A stretch of 64,000 nt of DNA from Nocardioides salarius (GTDB lineage Bacteria > Actinomycetota > Actinomycetes > Propionibacteriales > Nocardioidaceae): the NCBI RefSeq assembly GCF_016907435.1, contig NZ_JAFBBZ010000001.1:1550001-1614000 (forward strand). Direction: 5' to 3'. The translations under genes and the position numbers were made by a program. Under the pieces are notes generated by a model. The model ran no database searches. It was not told the DNA's origin and worked only from the letters and a program-made list of their open reading frames with translations. Within the stretch, counting starts at the first letter, position 1. Each line of letters begins with the position of its first letter. Of this stretch, positions 7,884-16,072 are shown piece by piece.

Positions 7884-8072
7884 CCGGCGCTGGTGCAGCT
7901 CGGCGGAGCAGCCGCACTCGTCGCCGCCGTAGTAGGACCACGGGTCGTCGACCAGCACGTGGCAGCAGCGCTGCGACCACACCAGCGGCTCCAGCACCCG
8001 CTGCACCGGCCCCAGGCAGGAGTGACCGCACTGGGGACAGGTCGTCGCGGGCGCTCGGTGCAGCAGGCTCAT
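7815..8072 (-). CDS. Possible small cysteine-rich (zinc-ribbon-like) protein
   Basis: The ORF of 85 residues begins MSLLHRAPATTCPQCGHSC and later has WSQRCCHVLVDDPWSYYGGD and CGCSAEL. The CPQCGHSC cluster followed by CC and CGC could bind zinc. The Arg-rich C-terminal part lies antisense to the end of the 7569-7883 ORF and looks non-native, so the true protein may be shorter or the ORF may be spurious. It reads away from gmd across a 101-bp gap. I keep it because the cysteine spacing is unusual for random GC-rich sequence. Confidence 0.35.
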   Translation of the reverse strand: MSLLHRAPATTCPQCGHSCLGPVQRVLEPLVWSQRCCHVLVDDPWSYYGGDECGCSAELHQRRLLHRLRVGAVPRGQLVRRARVH

Positions 8073-8173
8073 CTGCCCAGGACACACCCGGTGGGCGTCG
8101 CGTGGGCGCGGTGCCGGCGTACGTCACCAGGATCGGGGACGCGCGAAAGGCGCGACGCTAGGGTCGTCGCACC

Positions 8174-9217
8174 ATGAGCACCCGACCCGCCGGCCGCACG
8201 CGCAGCGCCCTCGTGACCGGCGTGGCCGGCCAGGACGGCGTCTACCTGGCCCGGCACCTGCGCTCGCTGGGCTACCACGTGGTCGGCACGCTGCGCCCGG
8301 GCAGCCGGTGGGCGCCGCTGACGCTGGGGCGCGCCTACGCCTACCTCGACGGCGTGCAGCTGGTCGACCTCGACCAGCGCGACCACGAGGGCTGGGCGGC
8401 GGTGCTCGAGGGGCTGCAGCCCGACGAGATCTACAACCTCGCCGGCTTCTCGTCGGTGGGGGCGTCGTGGGGGCACGCCGAGGTGGTCGCCGAGACCAAC
8501 GGGCTCGCGGTGCTGCGGATGCTCGAGGAGCTCGTCGCCTTCCGCGACCGGCACGGCTGGTCGCCGCGGTTCTTCCAGCCCTCGAGCTCGGAGATGTTCG
8601 GGACCTCCGACCAACAGCCCCAGACCGAGGGCACCCCCCACCACCCGCGCTCGCCGTACGCCGCCTCGAAGTCGTTCGCCCACCACCTGGTCGTCAACTA
8701 CCGCGAGTCCTACGGGCTGTTCACCGCCACCGGCACCCTCTACAACCACGAGAGCCCGCTGCGCGGCGAGCAGTTCGTGACCCGCAAGATCACCCGCTCG
8801 GTCGCCGAGATCGCGCTCGGGCGGCGCGACGAGGTGGTGCTGGGCAACCTCGACGTACGCCGCGACTGGGGCTTCGCCGGCGACTACGCCGTCGCGATGC
8901 AGCGGATGCTGCAGCTGGACGACCCGCAGGACTTCATCGTCGCCACCGGCACCTCCCGCCCCCTGGCCGAGGTCGTCGAGGTGGCGTTCGCCGCCGCGGG
9001 GCTCGGCTCGCCCGAGGGCTACCTGCGCCAGGACCCGGCGCTGATGCGACCCGCCGACGTCGCCGACCTCGTGGGCGACCCGACCAAGGCGCGCGAGCAG
9101 CTCGGCTGGACCCCCAGCGTCTCGTTCGAGCAGGTCATCGAGCACATGGTGCGCGTCGACGTGACCCGGCTCGAGCGGGGCGTCGAGGACGCGGGCGACT
9201 ACCTCTCGCCGGCCTGA
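8174..9217 (+). CDS. gmd: GDP-mannose 4,6-dehydratase
   Basis: The protein has 347 residues and belongs to the short-chain dehydrogenase/epimerase family. It converts GDP-mannose to GDP-4-keto-6-deoxymannose, the precursor of GDP-fucose and related deoxysugars for cell-surface glycans. The Rossmann motif TGVAGQDGVYLARHL, the SSSEMFG segment, the catalytic YAASK (about 162-166) and the NHESPLRGEQFVTRKIT motif are all diagnostic. The ATG at 8174 follows a TAGGGT box by 9 nt. No GDP-fucose synthase or other sugar gene is adjacent, so the product may be made for a pathway encoded elsewhere. Codon use matches the core genome. Confidence 0.93.
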   Translation: MSTRPAGRTRSALVTGVAGQDGVYLARHLRSLGYHVVGTLRPGSRWAPLTLGRAYAYLDGVQLVDLDQRDHEGWAAVLEGLQPDEIYNLAGFSSVGASWGHAEVVAETNGLAVLRMLEELVAFRDRHGWSPRFFQPSSSEMFGTSDQQPQTEGTPHHPRSPYAASKSFAHHLVVNYRESYGLFTATGTLYNHESPLRGEQFVTRKITRSVAEIALGRRDEVVLGNLDVRRDWGFAGDYAVAMQRMLQLDDPQDFIVATGTSRPLAEVVEVAFAAAGLGSPEGYLRQDPALMRPADVADLVGDPTKAREQLGWTPSVSFEQVIEHMVRVDVTRLERGVEDAGDYLSPA

Positions 9218-9341
9218 TCCGCGGTCGCCGCGGCGCTTGTCCACAGGCGCCAGGTGAGACCTGGCGCCGAACTGGGTAGGTCTCTACCGTGAATCGCGCC
9301 CACCCCCCTCCCATGGGCGCCCTCTCGGGAAAGCAGAACAG

Positions 9342-9893
9342 ATGAGACGACACCTCGCGTACGCCGCCGGCGCGGCCGTGCTGGCCCTGGCCGGTTGCGG
9401 TGGGGACGACCCCACGCCCCAGGTCGCCGACCCGACCCCCTCCGCGAGCGTCTCGGCCTCGCCCAGTGCGAGTGCGGCGGTGGAGAAGGAGGCGTGGGAG
9501 AAGAAGACCGAGGCGGGGGCTGAAGCTTTCGCGAAACGCTGGGTCCGAGCATTCAACGAAATGCAAGCAAGCGGAGAGGTCGGGGAGTTCGAGAACCTTT
9601 CAACCAGTGAATGCGAGACGTGCCGCAACTTCGTTGAAATGACCGACCAAGCCTACGCGAATGGCGGACGCATCGAATCAGACGGATGGCGTATCCGATC
9701 CGTCGCTGCGACCTCGTTGGACGTTCCCAATGGCCACCAGTTCGCGTTGCGCGTCCGACAGCTGCCCCAGCAGATATTCGAGACCGCTGAAGCAGAGCCG
9801 ACAAGCTTCCCAGGCGGGACCGTCACATTCTTGTCGACCGTCGTGTGGCAATCCGGAGGGTGGCGCATGTCGGCCTGGGAGTTCCCAGCATGA
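9342..9893 (+). CDS. Predicted lipoprotein with mosaic base composition
   Basis: The protein has 183 residues. It has a signal peptide, lipobox LALAGC (Cys about residue 19) and a Ser/Ala/Pro linker, then a globular part with WVRAFNEMQASGEVGEF, a C-x-x-C pair (ECETC) and a C-terminal strand WRMSAWEFPA. It resembles the DUF6318 type of actinobacterial lipoproteins, but this is a tentative match. The first ~55 codons have the usual high GC. From about 9520 the GC drops; 9541-9600 counts 33 G+C of 60. That fits import of the globular domain by recombination. The gene overlaps the next by an ATGA junction at 9890. Confidence 0.72.
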   Translation: MRRHLAYAAGAAVLALAGCGGDDPTPQVADPTPSASVSASPSASAAVEKEAWEKKTEAGAEAFAKRWVRAFNEMQASGEVGEFENLSTSECETCRNFVEMTDQAYANGGRIESDGWRIRSVAATSLDVPNGHQFALRVRQLPQQIFETAEAEPTSFPGGTVTFLSTVVWQSGGWRMSAWEFPA

Positions 9894-10741
9894 AGCTACT
9901 CGCCCTGATCACTGCACTCACGCTGATCACCTTCGCGCCCGCGCCCCCTGCCAATTCCGCCGGAACTTGCGCAGGCGAAGCGTCAGCCGGCGTCAACAGT
10001 TGGAACAGTGTCGTCACCTGCGCCGAGCCATCGGCAACGGCATCTGCATCCGCCAGCGCACAGGCCGCGTCCGAGTCGTCGGTCACTTACATCTACGAGC
10101 CGCTCTGCCAAGCGAGCGATGGCATCGTCCAGTCGACGGCCTACGGGTGCGCGGGAGCGTTCGAGTGTGGGGACAACGGTTTGTTGCATGACGTGACGTC
10201 AGTCGACGGTGACGGAACGCAGATCGGACTCGGCGCGACGTGCATCGAGCCCGGCGACCCCGTCGCCGCAGCAACCGCACCCGTCCTGACCCCGGGCCGC
10301 ATCCTCGAGGCCTTCCGCCGCATCCCCCTGCCGGAGGCACCCCTGGAGGTGCAGCCGCCGGGCGGGGAGACGCTGGTCAACTTCGACACGATCCTGCACA
10401 CGCAGGCCGAGCCGTTCACCGAGACCGTCCAGCTGCTCGGGCGACAGGTCACCTTCGACATCAGCCCGGCCAGCTTCACCTGGAGCCTCGGCAACGGCGA
10501 GACCATGACCACCACCGACCCCGGGCGGCCATGGGCGCGCGGCGTGGGGATGGACCAGTACGTCTCGCACCGCTACACCGAGGCCGGCCCCGTCACGCTC
10601 GACCTCACCACCACGTGGGGCGCACGGTGGCGGCTGGGCAACGGGCCGTGGCGCGACGTCGACGGCACCGTCACCATGACCAGCCCCGCGCAGGACCTCC
10701 AGGTCCGCACCGCCCAGCCGCAGCTGGTCTCCTACGACTGA
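9890..10741 (+). CDS. Secreted protein with PKD-like C-terminal domain
   Basis: The protein has 283 residues. It has an N-terminal signal peptide (MKLLALITALTLITFAPA, cleavage after NSA) and a Ser/Ala-rich region. A cysteine-containing middle follows, with C-x-n-C pairs around residues 26-122. The C-terminal half resembles a PKD/beta-sandwich module: SFTWSLGNGETMTT, then SHRYTEAGPVTLDLTTTWGA. The first part is relatively AT-rich, while the sequence after about 10240 returns to genome-typical GC, so the gene is a mosaic. It is translationally coupled to the preceding lipoprotein gene (ATGA). It is probably a cell-surface or extracellular protein; partner and function are unknown. Confidence 0.78.
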   Translation: MKLLALITALTLITFAPAPPANSAGTCAGEASAGVNSWNSVVTCAEPSATASASASAQAASESSVTYIYEPLCQASDGIVQSTAYGCAGAFECGDNGLLHDVTSVDGDGTQIGLGATCIEPGDPVAAATAPVLTPGRILEAFRRIPLPEAPLEVQPPGGETLVNFDTILHTQAEPFTETVQLLGRQVTFDISPASFTWSLGNGETMTTTDPGRPWARGVGMDQYVSHRYTEAGPVTLDLTTTWGARWRLGNGPWRDVDGTVTMTSPAQDLQVRTAQPQLVSYD

Positions 10742-10751
10742 CATCCGCGGT

Positions 10752-10867
10752 GTGCCAGCAACCGGACCCGACGCCCGGAAGGTTGCCAGCGCACCGCCGA
10801 CCACCGGCCCGCAGCTCCGGCGGTGCGCCACCAACCGGACCCGGCTGACAAACGGTTGCCAGGTCAC
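10752..10867. repeat. Two tandem imperfect palindromes between convergent genes
   Basis: Copy 1 (10752-10794) and copy 2 (10823-10867) share CAACCGGACCCG, a 9-10 nt variable centre and GGTTGCCAG. Within each copy the ends are complementary (GTGC...CAACC with GGTTG...GCAC), so each can form a hairpin. They occupy the 150-bp gap between the PKD-protein stop and the thioredoxin stop. They may act as a bidirectional terminator. Confidence 0.65.
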
Positions 10868-10891
10868 CGCTGCCCGGGACCGGCGGGCGGG

Positions 10892-11374
10892 TCAGTCCCC
10901 CACGACCGAGCCGAGGGTCGCCAGCACGGTCTCCTTGCGCGGCGCCCCCGCGGCGCGGGTGGCCTCGCGGCCCGACGCGTCGAGGACCAGGGTGGTGGGG
11001 GTGCGCAGCACGTCGAGGCGGCGTACGAGGTCGAGGTGGTGCTCGGCGTCGACCTCGAGGTGCACCACGCCCGGCACCAGCTCGACCACCTCGCTCAGCG
11101 CGCGGCGCGTCGCGCGGCAGGGCGCGCAGAAGGCCGACGAGAACTGCACGAAGGTCGCCCGCTCCCCCAGCTGCGCGTCGGGCACGGCCGCGACGACGTC
11201 GTCCCAGACGGTCCGCTCGGCCACGGCCGGCTCCGTGGCCGCTGCATCGGCGCCACCGGCAACGCCCCGCACCTCGTGGGTGCCGCGGAACCGCCCGTCC
11301 GTCAGAGCGCGGTAGGCGCCGAAGGCGAGAGCGATCACGACGGCCGCGAGGGCGATCCACAGTCCGGTAGGCAC
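10892..11374 (-). CDS. Membrane-anchored thioredoxin-like protein
   Basis: The protein has 160 residues. A single N-terminal membrane anchor (about residues 4-22) is followed by a linker and a thioredoxin fold with redox centre FCAPCR (Cys 83 and 86) and the cis-proline segment TPTTLVLD. The domain probably faces the cell exterior and reduces or oxidises exported thiols. It resembles the thioredoxin encoded next to glnR/mshD and DUF4395 in other actinobacteria (Rv0816c in M. tuberculosis); this link is by type and neighbourhood. The GTG at 11374 is the only start that keeps the anchor. It converges with the PKD-protein gene across the tandem palindromes. Confidence 0.85.
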   Translation of the reverse strand: MPTGLWIALAAVVIALAFGAYRALTDGRFRGTHEVRGVAGGADAAATEPAVAERTVWDDVVAAVPDAQLGERATFVQFSSAFCAPCRATRRALSEVVELVPGVVHLEVDAEHHLDLVRRLDVLRTPTTLVLDASGREATRAAGAPRKETVLATLGSVVGD

Positions 11375-11534
11375 GTCCGCGTCAACAGCGCGTCACGGCC
11401 GCACATTCCACCTCGCGCCCCAGCGACCAGGGCCACGCCCACCGAGGTCTGGACCACCACCGGATTTTTACATCCGCCCGCAGTTCAGGCGACGAACTAG
11501 CGGGCATCAGGACAAGAAGACCTTGAAGGCCGAC

Positions 11535-11723
11535 ATGGACCTGCTGATCGCGACGACGCTCGTCGTCTGCCTGTGGTGCCTGGCGCCCCTGCCGCTGGCC
11601 GTCGCCATCGGACGCGCCTTCCGCGACGGCCACAAGCTCGACGTCCACCAGATCGAGGCGGCCCTCGCCACCCTCGGGCGGCCCGGAAGTGACAGGACGC
11701 GCTTCCAGTCTGACTGTGACTGA
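11535..11723 (+). CDS. Small single-span membrane protein
   Basis: The ORF has 62 residues from ATG 11535. One hydrophobic helix (LIATTLVVCLWCLAPLPLAV) is followed by a charged tail, VAIGRAFRDGHKLDVHQIEA, and a serine/aspartate-rich end. An AAGG sequence lies 8 nt upstream. A TTG at 11523 is an alternative start. I do not recognise the family. The membrane helix with a positively charged cytoplasmic tail is typical of real small membrane proteins, but the ORF could be chance. The upstream 11375-11534 stretch holds nothing else I can identify. Confidence 0.45.
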   Translation: MDLLIATTLVVCLWCLAPLPLAVAIGRAFRDGHKLDVHQIEAALATLGRPGSDRTRFQSDCD

Positions 11724-11831
11724 GGCATGATGGTCTAGTCCACCGCGCAGCGCTCCGCCATCCCCCTGACACACCGGCGCAGCGACCGCACAGTGGACCA
11801 CCAGGCCGTTCCCCACCCCCCAGGGAGACCC

Positions 11832-11993
11832 GTGCTGACCATCGTTGCCATCGTCGCCCTCGCCCTCATGGCGTGGTCGATCCTGTCGCTCGTCGCCGGC
11901 ATCGTCGTCGGCTCGCTGCTGCGCCGTGGCCAGCCGCCCGCCGACGTACGCCGCCACCCGGCGCCCCCGCGCCTGGTCCAGCCCGCCGCCTGA
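11832..11993 (+). CDS. Small single-span membrane protein
   Basis: The ORF has 53 residues from GTG 11832, with an AGGGAG Shine-Dalgarno sequence 6 nt before it. One long hydrophobic helix (LTIVAIVALALMAWSILSLV, then AGIVVGSLL) is followed by an Arg/Pro-rich tail. The ribosome site favours this start over ATG 11793, which would add a Pro/His-rich, non-hydrophobic prefix. It converges with the HU gene across a strong terminator. Function unknown; a similar one-helix ORF lies 110 bp upstream. Confidence 0.5.
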   Translation: MLTIVAIVALALMAWSILSLVAGIVVGSLLRRGQPPADVRRHPAPPRLVQPAA

Positions 11994-12016
11994 GCAGCGA
12001 GCACCCCGCCAACGAC

Positions 12017-12055
12017 CGAGGGCCGGGCTCCGCGTGAAGCGGAGCCCGGCCCTCG
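12017..12055. terminator. Bidirectional hairpin terminator after hup and the small membrane ORF
   Basis: The arms are CGAGGGCCGGGCTCCGC (12017-12033) and GCGGAGCCCGGCCCTCG (12039-12055). They form a perfect 17-bp stem with a 5-nt loop, lying between two convergent genes. Confidence 0.85.
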
Positions 12056-12073
12056 TTGGCGTCAGTGGCTGGA

Positions 12074-12349
12074 TCAGCCGGAGACGGCCTTCTTGAACGC
12101 GGCCGCGGCCTTGAAGCCGGGGACGGTCGTCGCGGCGATCTGCATGGTCTCGCCGGTCTGCGGGTTGCGACCCTCGCGAGCCGAACGCTCACGGGGCTCG
12201 AAGGTGCCGAAACCGGCGATGCTCACGCGCTCACCCTTGGCCACAGCCGAGACGATCGCCGACAGCGCGGCGTCGACGGCACGCTCGGCGTCGGCACCGG
12301 TCAGCCCGGTCTCCTTGGCCACGGTCTCGCGAAGCTCTCCCTTGTTCAT
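12074..12349 (-). CDS. hup: HU-family nucleoid DNA-binding protein
   Basis: The protein has 91 residues, the standard HU length. It starts MNKGELRETVAKETGLTGAD, and contains GERVSIAGFGTFEPRERSAR with the DNA-intercalating arm GRNPQTGE and the C-terminal PGFKAAAAFKKAVS helix. HU dimers bend and compact DNA. There is no long Lys/Ala tail such as mycobacterial HupB has, so this is the short form. The ATG at 12349 has a perfect AGGAG Shine-Dalgarno sequence; an in-frame ATG six codons earlier lacks support. A TAGGGT promoter element lies about 65 nt upstream. A strong terminator follows. Confidence 0.93.
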   Translation of the reverse strand: MNKGELRETVAKETGLTGADAERAVDAALSAIVSAVAKGERVSIAGFGTFEPRERSAREGRNPQTGETMQIAATTVPGFKAAAAFKKAVSG

Positions 12350-12456
12350 GCAGTTCTCCTTCATCATGTTGCTCGTCGTGGGGTCCGTCGTTCACCGCAC
12401 CCTAACCAGCAAACCCCCCGAAACCGCGACCTGGCGGGCCTTTCTCCCGGTTTTTC

Positions 12457-12738
12457 TCAGTCTCGGCGCCTCGAGGCGAGCTGTGAGCGCAGCCGGCGCA
12501 CCTCCGCCTCGAGCTCCAGCACCCGCGCCACCCCCGCCAGATTGAGGCCGTCGGCGAGCAGCTCGCGGATGCGGTGCAGCACCTCGATGTCGGCCTCGCT
12601 GTAGAGCCGGTTGCCGCCCTCGGTGCGGTCGGGGTCGAGCAGGCCGCGCCGCTCGTAGACGCGCAGGTTCTGCACCTCCATGCGCACCATCTGCGCCGCC
12701 ACCGAGATCGCGAAGACCCCCCGGACTCGCGCCGCCAT
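12457..12738 (-). CDS. hspR: MerR-family heat-shock repressor, HspR-like
   Basis: The protein has 93 residues with a MerR winged HTH: FAISVAAQMVRMEVQNLRVY, then ERRGLLDPDRTEGGNRLYSE, and a short coiled-coil C-terminus (VARVLELEAEVRRLRSQLAS). HspR proteins repress chaperone genes. This one is divergent from an hsp20 gene, a known HspR-controlled arrangement. It is shorter at the C-terminus than typical HspR. The ATG at 12738 has GGAGG 8 nt upstream; a GTG at 12759 is less likely. CTTGAGT (12789-12795) and ACTCAAG (12894-12900) match the two halves of the HspR inverted repeat but lie far apart. Confidence 0.82.
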   Translation of the reverse strand: MAARVRGVFAISVAAQMVRMEVQNLRVYERRGLLDPDRTEGGNRLYSEADIEVLHRIRELLADGLNLAGVARVLELEAEVRRLRSQLASRRRD

Positions 12739-12788
12739 CGCCTGCACCTCCGTCTGCACTGAATCTCAGAAAATTCTCAGCCCCGCCA

Positions 12789-12900
12789 CTTGAGTCTGAC
12801 CTACTGGATGGATTACAACAAACCTGTAACCACTGATACAGGTACGGCGGGCTTACGCAGACCGTCTGGACCATCCGACCAACCACCATCCGAACTCAAG
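12789..12900. promoter_or_regulatory. Divergent hspR/hsp20 control region
   Basis: It contains the HAIR half-sites CTTGAGT (12789-12795) and ACTCAAG (12894-12900), and a separate palindrome CCTGTA-N8-TACAGG (12823-12842). The canonical HspR site has only 7 bp between its halves, so here the halves would have to work separately or across a loop. AAGGAGG just before 12912 is the hsp20 ribosome site. Confidence 0.5.
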
Positions 12901-12911
12901 GAGGACACCCC

Positions 12912-13343
12912 ATGTTGCTGCGATCCACCGACCCCTTCCGCGACTTCGACCGCCTGACCCAGCAGCTGCTGGGGACGACGAACCGCCCGGCCGTCATGCC
13001 GATGGACGCCTGGCGCGAGGGCGAGCAGTTCGTCATCGAGCTCGACGTGCCGGGCGTCAACCGCGAGAGCATCGACCTCGACGTCGAGCGCAACGTGCTG
13101 ACCGTGCGCGCCGAGCGCGTGGCCAAGAACGGCGACTGGGAGCGGTTGGCCTCCGAGCGACCCACCGGCGTCTTCAGCCGCCAGCTGGTCCTCGGCGACA
13201 ACCTCGACCTCGACCGCATCGAGGCGACGTACGCCGACGGCGTGCTGCGCCTGGTCGTGCCGGTCGCCGAGAAGGCGAAGCCGCGCAAGATCGAGATCGG
13301 ATCCGCCTCTCCCGAGCGTGAGACCACCGCCATCGAGAGCTGA
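12912..13343 (+). CDS. Hsp20/alpha-crystallin small heat-shock protein
   Basis: The protein has 143 residues. It begins [21 protein letters not shown]. The alpha-crystallin domain spans about residues 30-125, with [20 protein letters not shown] and the conserved [20 protein letters not shown] end (A-x-x-x-n-G-V-L signature). These proteins hold unfolding proteins as ATP-independent chaperones. A very strong AAGGAGG ribosome site precedes the ATG. Divergence from an HspR-like repressor implies heat-inducible control. A stable terminator follows at 13366-13391. Confidence 0.93.
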   Translation: MLLRSTDPFRDFDRLTQQLLGTTNRPAVMPMDAWREGEQFVIELDVPGVNRESIDLDVERNVLTVRAERVAKNGDWERLASERPTGVFSRQLVLGDNLDLDRIEATYADGVLRLVVPVAEKAKPRKIEIGSASPERETTAIES

Positions 13344-13365
13344 GTCCGACCCCTGCACACCGCCT

Positions 13366-13391
13366 ACGGCCGCCCCGCTCGGGGCGGCCGT
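13366..13391 (+). terminator. hsp20 terminator
   Basis: ACGGCCGCCCCG (13366-13377) pairs with CGGGGCGGCCGT (13380-13391), followed by TGG. It forms a compact GC-rich stem 23 bp after the hsp20 stop. Confidence 0.8.
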
Positions 13392-13498
13392 TGGCGCGTC
13401 TCCGGCCGCGCCCCACGAGGCTGTGGACTGGGAAAAAGTTCTCCACAGATTGTCGAACTGGTGTTCCCATCGGGCCTTGGGGTTGGGAGAATGAACCC

Positions 13499-14884
13499 AT
13501 GACGGTCCAGGCGCTCCCCACCCCCACCGCAGCCCCAGCGGTGAGCGAGGCGAGCGCCCACCTGGCCCGGGCCCACGAGGTCGCGCTCGAGCGGGTGCAC
13601 CGCGACGAGCTCGCCCAGCTGCTCACCACACTGGCCACCCTGGAGTCCCAGACCGAGGCGCTGCGCCTCAAGGTCCTCGCCGAGGCCGAACGCCGCCAGG
13701 TCGCCACCGACGAGGCCGCCACCGGCACCGACGCCTGGGCCGCCGCCCTGACCGGCACCACCCGCGAGATCAACGCCGGCGGACTCCACCTCGCCCAGCT
13801 CCTCAAGACCAAGTACCACCACACCCGCGAGGCCTACGCCGCCGGGCAGCTGCGCGCCGACCAGGTCCGCGTCATCGTCCGCGCCGCCGAACAAGCACCC
13901 CTCGAGACAACGGTCGAGCAGCTCGCGGCCGCCGAGGAGGTCCTGGTCAACAAGGCCACCGGCATCGGCACCAGGTCAGGCCGCCCCATGAACGCCAAAC
14001 GCCTGCGCCAAGCAGCCCGACGGATGCTCGACATCGTCGACCGCGACCTGGCCGACAAGCACGAAGCGATCATGCTCGGCCGCGAGTCCCGCCGTGCCAA
14101 GCACGAGACCTACCTGGCGCTGCACGACAACGGCGACGGCACCTACTCCGGCAAGTTCACCATCCCCGAGCTGCACGGCTCCCTGCTGCGCACCGCACTG
14201 GAGACCCTGTCGGCACCCCGGCGGCTCAACAAGACCCGCACCAGCGCTGAGGGCGAGACCATCTCCGGCTACGACGAGTCCGCGCCCACCGGCCCCGGCC
14301 ACGGACTCTCCGGCTGGGAAATCGCAGGCAACGCCCTGTGCGAGCTCATCGAACACCTGCCCACCGACGGCTGGAACGGCGCCAACGCCCTCACGATCCT
14401 GGTCACCATGACCGCCGAGGACCTCACCCACGACCTCACCCAAGCCGGGAAGCTCGACCCCGCCGACTGGCCCGACTGGCACGGCCCCGACGAGACCGGC
14501 ACCGCCAAGCTCGACACCGGCATCCGCACCGCCGCCGGCGACCTCCGCCGCCTGGCCTGCGAAGCCGGCCTCGTCCCCGCCGTCCTCAACACCAAGTCCG
14601 TCCCCCTCGACCTCGGCAGGACTCGAAGGCTCCACAGCCACCACCAACGAAAAGCCCTCGCACTCGTCCACGACACCTGCGCCATCGGCACCTGCGAACG
14701 ACCCTTCGCCTGGTCCGAGATCCACCACCTGATCCCCTGGTCACACCACGGCGACACCGACCTCGACGCCATCCCCCTCTGCTCCTGGCACCACCACCGC
14801 GCCCACGACCCACGATGGCACCTCACCCACCACCCCCTCCGCGGCTGGGAGCTGCGCGCCCGCGAGCGCCGCAGGAGATCCTGA
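13499..14884 (+). CDS. DUF222 / HNH endonuclease-domain protein (13E12 repeat family)
   Basis: The protein has 461 residues. A DUF222 helical region covers about residues 15-330. The C-terminal HNH module follows, with CERPFAWSEIHHLIPWSHHG, DTDLDAIPLCSWHHHRAHD and a histidine-rich end. The motif residues look intact (His-His, Asp, Asn-replacing Asp, final His-His). These proteins are multi-copy in actinobacteria and are thought to be linked to mobile DNA, but their role is unproven. The ATG at 13499 has GGGAGA about 10 nt upstream. An inverted repeat CTGTGGA-N14-TCCACAG (13421-13448) lies upstream. No integrase or clear target duplication was found. Confidence 0.9.
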   Translation: MTVQALPTPTAAPAVSEASAHLARAHEVALERVHRDELAQLLTTLATLESQTEALRLKVLAEAERRQVATDEAATGTDAWAAALTGTTREINAGGLHLAQLLKTKYHHTREAYAAGQLRADQVRVIVRAAEQAPLETTVEQLAAAEEVLVNKATGIGTRSGRPMNAKRLRQAARRMLDIVDRDLADKHEAIMLGRESRRAKHETYLALHDNGDGTYSGKFTIPELHGSLLRTALETLSAPRRLNKTRTSAEGETISGYDESAPTGPGHGLSGWEIAGNALCELIEHLPTDGWNGANALTILVTMTAEDLTHDLTQAGKLDPADWPDWHGPDETGTAKLDTGIRTAAGDLRRLACEAGLVPAVLNTKSVPLDLGRTRRLHSHHQRKALALVHDTCAIGTCERPFAWSEIHHLIPWSHHGDTDLDAIPLCSWHHHRAHDPRWHLTHHPLRGWELRARERRRRS

Positions 14885-14918
14885 CGCGCCGCACGGCCGC
14901 TTCCCGGCGTCCAGCCGC

Positions 14919-15194
14919 TCAGCCGCCGGCGAAGGGCGGCAGGAACTCCACGGTCGCGCCCGGCTCGACCCGCACGGAGCCCGGATCCTGGCTGCCGACC
15001 GGCTGCTCGCCGATCAGCGTCGAGCAGACCGCGAGCACCCGCTCGAGGTCGGTGCCGGGGTGCAGCGCGACCGCGCGGCGTACGACGTCGGCGAGCGTCA
15101 GCGCGCCGTCGACCTCGAGCCGGTCGGAGCCGGTGCCCGCCGCGTGCTTGGCCCCGGCCCAGTAGTGCACGTGCACCACATCTGTCTCGTCCAC
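14919..15194 (-). CDS. MoaD/ThiS-family small sulfur-carrier protein
   Basis: The protein has 91 residues with a ubiquitin-like fold. It starts with a [15 protein letters not shown] strand and ends in the required di-glycine (LPPFAGG), which is activated as a thiocarboxylate to donate sulfur. Its position opposite glnR and near the sulfur genes does not tell whether it serves molybdopterin, thiamine or another sulfur-transfer pathway. The GTG at 15194 has AGGAGG 7 nt upstream. It shares a 106-bp divergent promoter region with glnR, where GGTAGTATTCAACC could serve both directions. Confidence 0.85.
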   Translation of the reverse strand: MDETDVVHVHYWAGAKHAAGTGSDRLEVDGALTLADVVRRAVALHPGTDLERVLAVCSTLIGEQPVGSQDPGSVRVEPGATVEFLPPFAGG

Positions 15195-15300
15195 GTCGCT
15201 TCCTCCTGCGCCCGGTGCTGCCTTGGGTAGTATTCAACCCGGATCACCGACCGGAGCCCAACGATGCGTTCTGGTCCCCCGCACACCGGAGGGACCCACC

Positions 15301-16062
15301 GTGAGCACGATTCTCCTCCTGACCAGCGCCCTGCAGCCCTCGGCCGAGGTGCTCCCCGGGCTCGCCCTGCTGGGCCACCAGGTCCGGGTGCTGCCGCCCG
15401 AGGGCAGCGCGCTCCTCGAGGCGCCCGACGCCGACCTGCTGCTCGTCGACGGCCGCCAGGACCTCGCCCACGCCCGCGACCTGTGCCGCCTGATCCGCAC
15501 CACCGGCAGCGACCAGCCGGTGCTGCTCGTCGTCACCGAGGGCGGGCTGGCCGTGGTCAGCCACGACTGGGGCATGGACGACGTGGTGCTGCACACCTGC
15601 GGACCCGCCGAGCTCGAGGCCCGCATCAAGCTCGGCATCGGTCGCCTGGCCGCGCGCCGCGACGCCGACGACCCCGAGAGCCACCTGATCCGCTCCGGCG
15701 AGGTCACCGTCGACGAGACGACCTACACCGCCCGCATCGGCAAGCGCCCGCTCGACCTGACCTTCAAGGAGTTCGAGCTCCTCAAGCACCTGGCCCAGCA
15801 CCCCGGGCGGGTCTTCAACCGCCAGCAGCTGCTGCAGGAGGTCTGGGGCTACGACTACTTCGGCGGCACCCGCACCGTCGACGTGCACGTGCGCCGCCTG
15901 CGCGCCAAGCTCGGCGTCGAGCACGAGACGCTCATCGGCACCGTGCGCAACGTCGGCTACCGCTTCGTGGTGCCGGCCAAGGACGCTCGCGCCGAGGCCG
16001 ACGTGCGTGCCGTCACCGAGCCATCGCGGGAAGCCGGGGTCACCGAGCCGGCCTCTGGCTAG
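15301..16062 (+). CDS. glnR: OmpR-type response regulator GlnR
   Basis: The protein has 253 residues. The receiver domain has the signature [10 protein letters not shown] with Asp 50, and [20 protein letters not shown], which is characteristic of actinobacterial GlnR. The C-terminal winged helix (about 140-235) contains [20 protein letters not shown] and [15 protein letters not shown]. GlnR controls nitrogen assimilation genes and is an orphan regulator without a partner kinase. None is encoded here. The GTG at 15301 has GGAGGG upstream; an in-frame ATG at 15223 would add a low-complexity prefix. It lies 10 bp before mshD, the same order as Rv0818-Rv0819. Confidence 0.85.
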   Translation: MSTILLLTSALQPSAEVLPGLALLGHQVRVLPPEGSALLEAPDADLLLVDGRQDLAHARDLCRLIRTTGSDQPVLLVVTEGGLAVVSHDWGMDDVVLHTCGPAELEARIKLGIGRLAARRDADDPESHLIRSGEVTVDETTYTARIGKRPLDLTFKEFELLKHLAQHPGRVFNRQQLLQEVWGYDYFGGTRTVDVHVRRLRAKLGVEHETLIGTVRNVGYRFVVPAKDARAEADVRAVTEPSREAGVTEPASG

Positions 16063-16072
16063 GCTCGGGGGA

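Noticed and set aside
11382..11957. Minus-strand ORF of 191 residues
   Set aside because: It is rich in Gly/Asp/Arg without domain logic and lies antisense to two small membrane ORFs, one with a good ribosome site.
12789..12900. A canonical HAIR operator for HspR
   Set aside because: The two half sites are almost 100 bp apart instead of 7, so a standard operator cannot be claimed.
13421..13448. Inverted repeat CTGTGGA...TCCACAG as a transposon end of the DUF222/HNH gene
   Set aside because: No matching copy was found downstream of 14884 and no target duplication is visible, so it is only noted as an upstream repeat.
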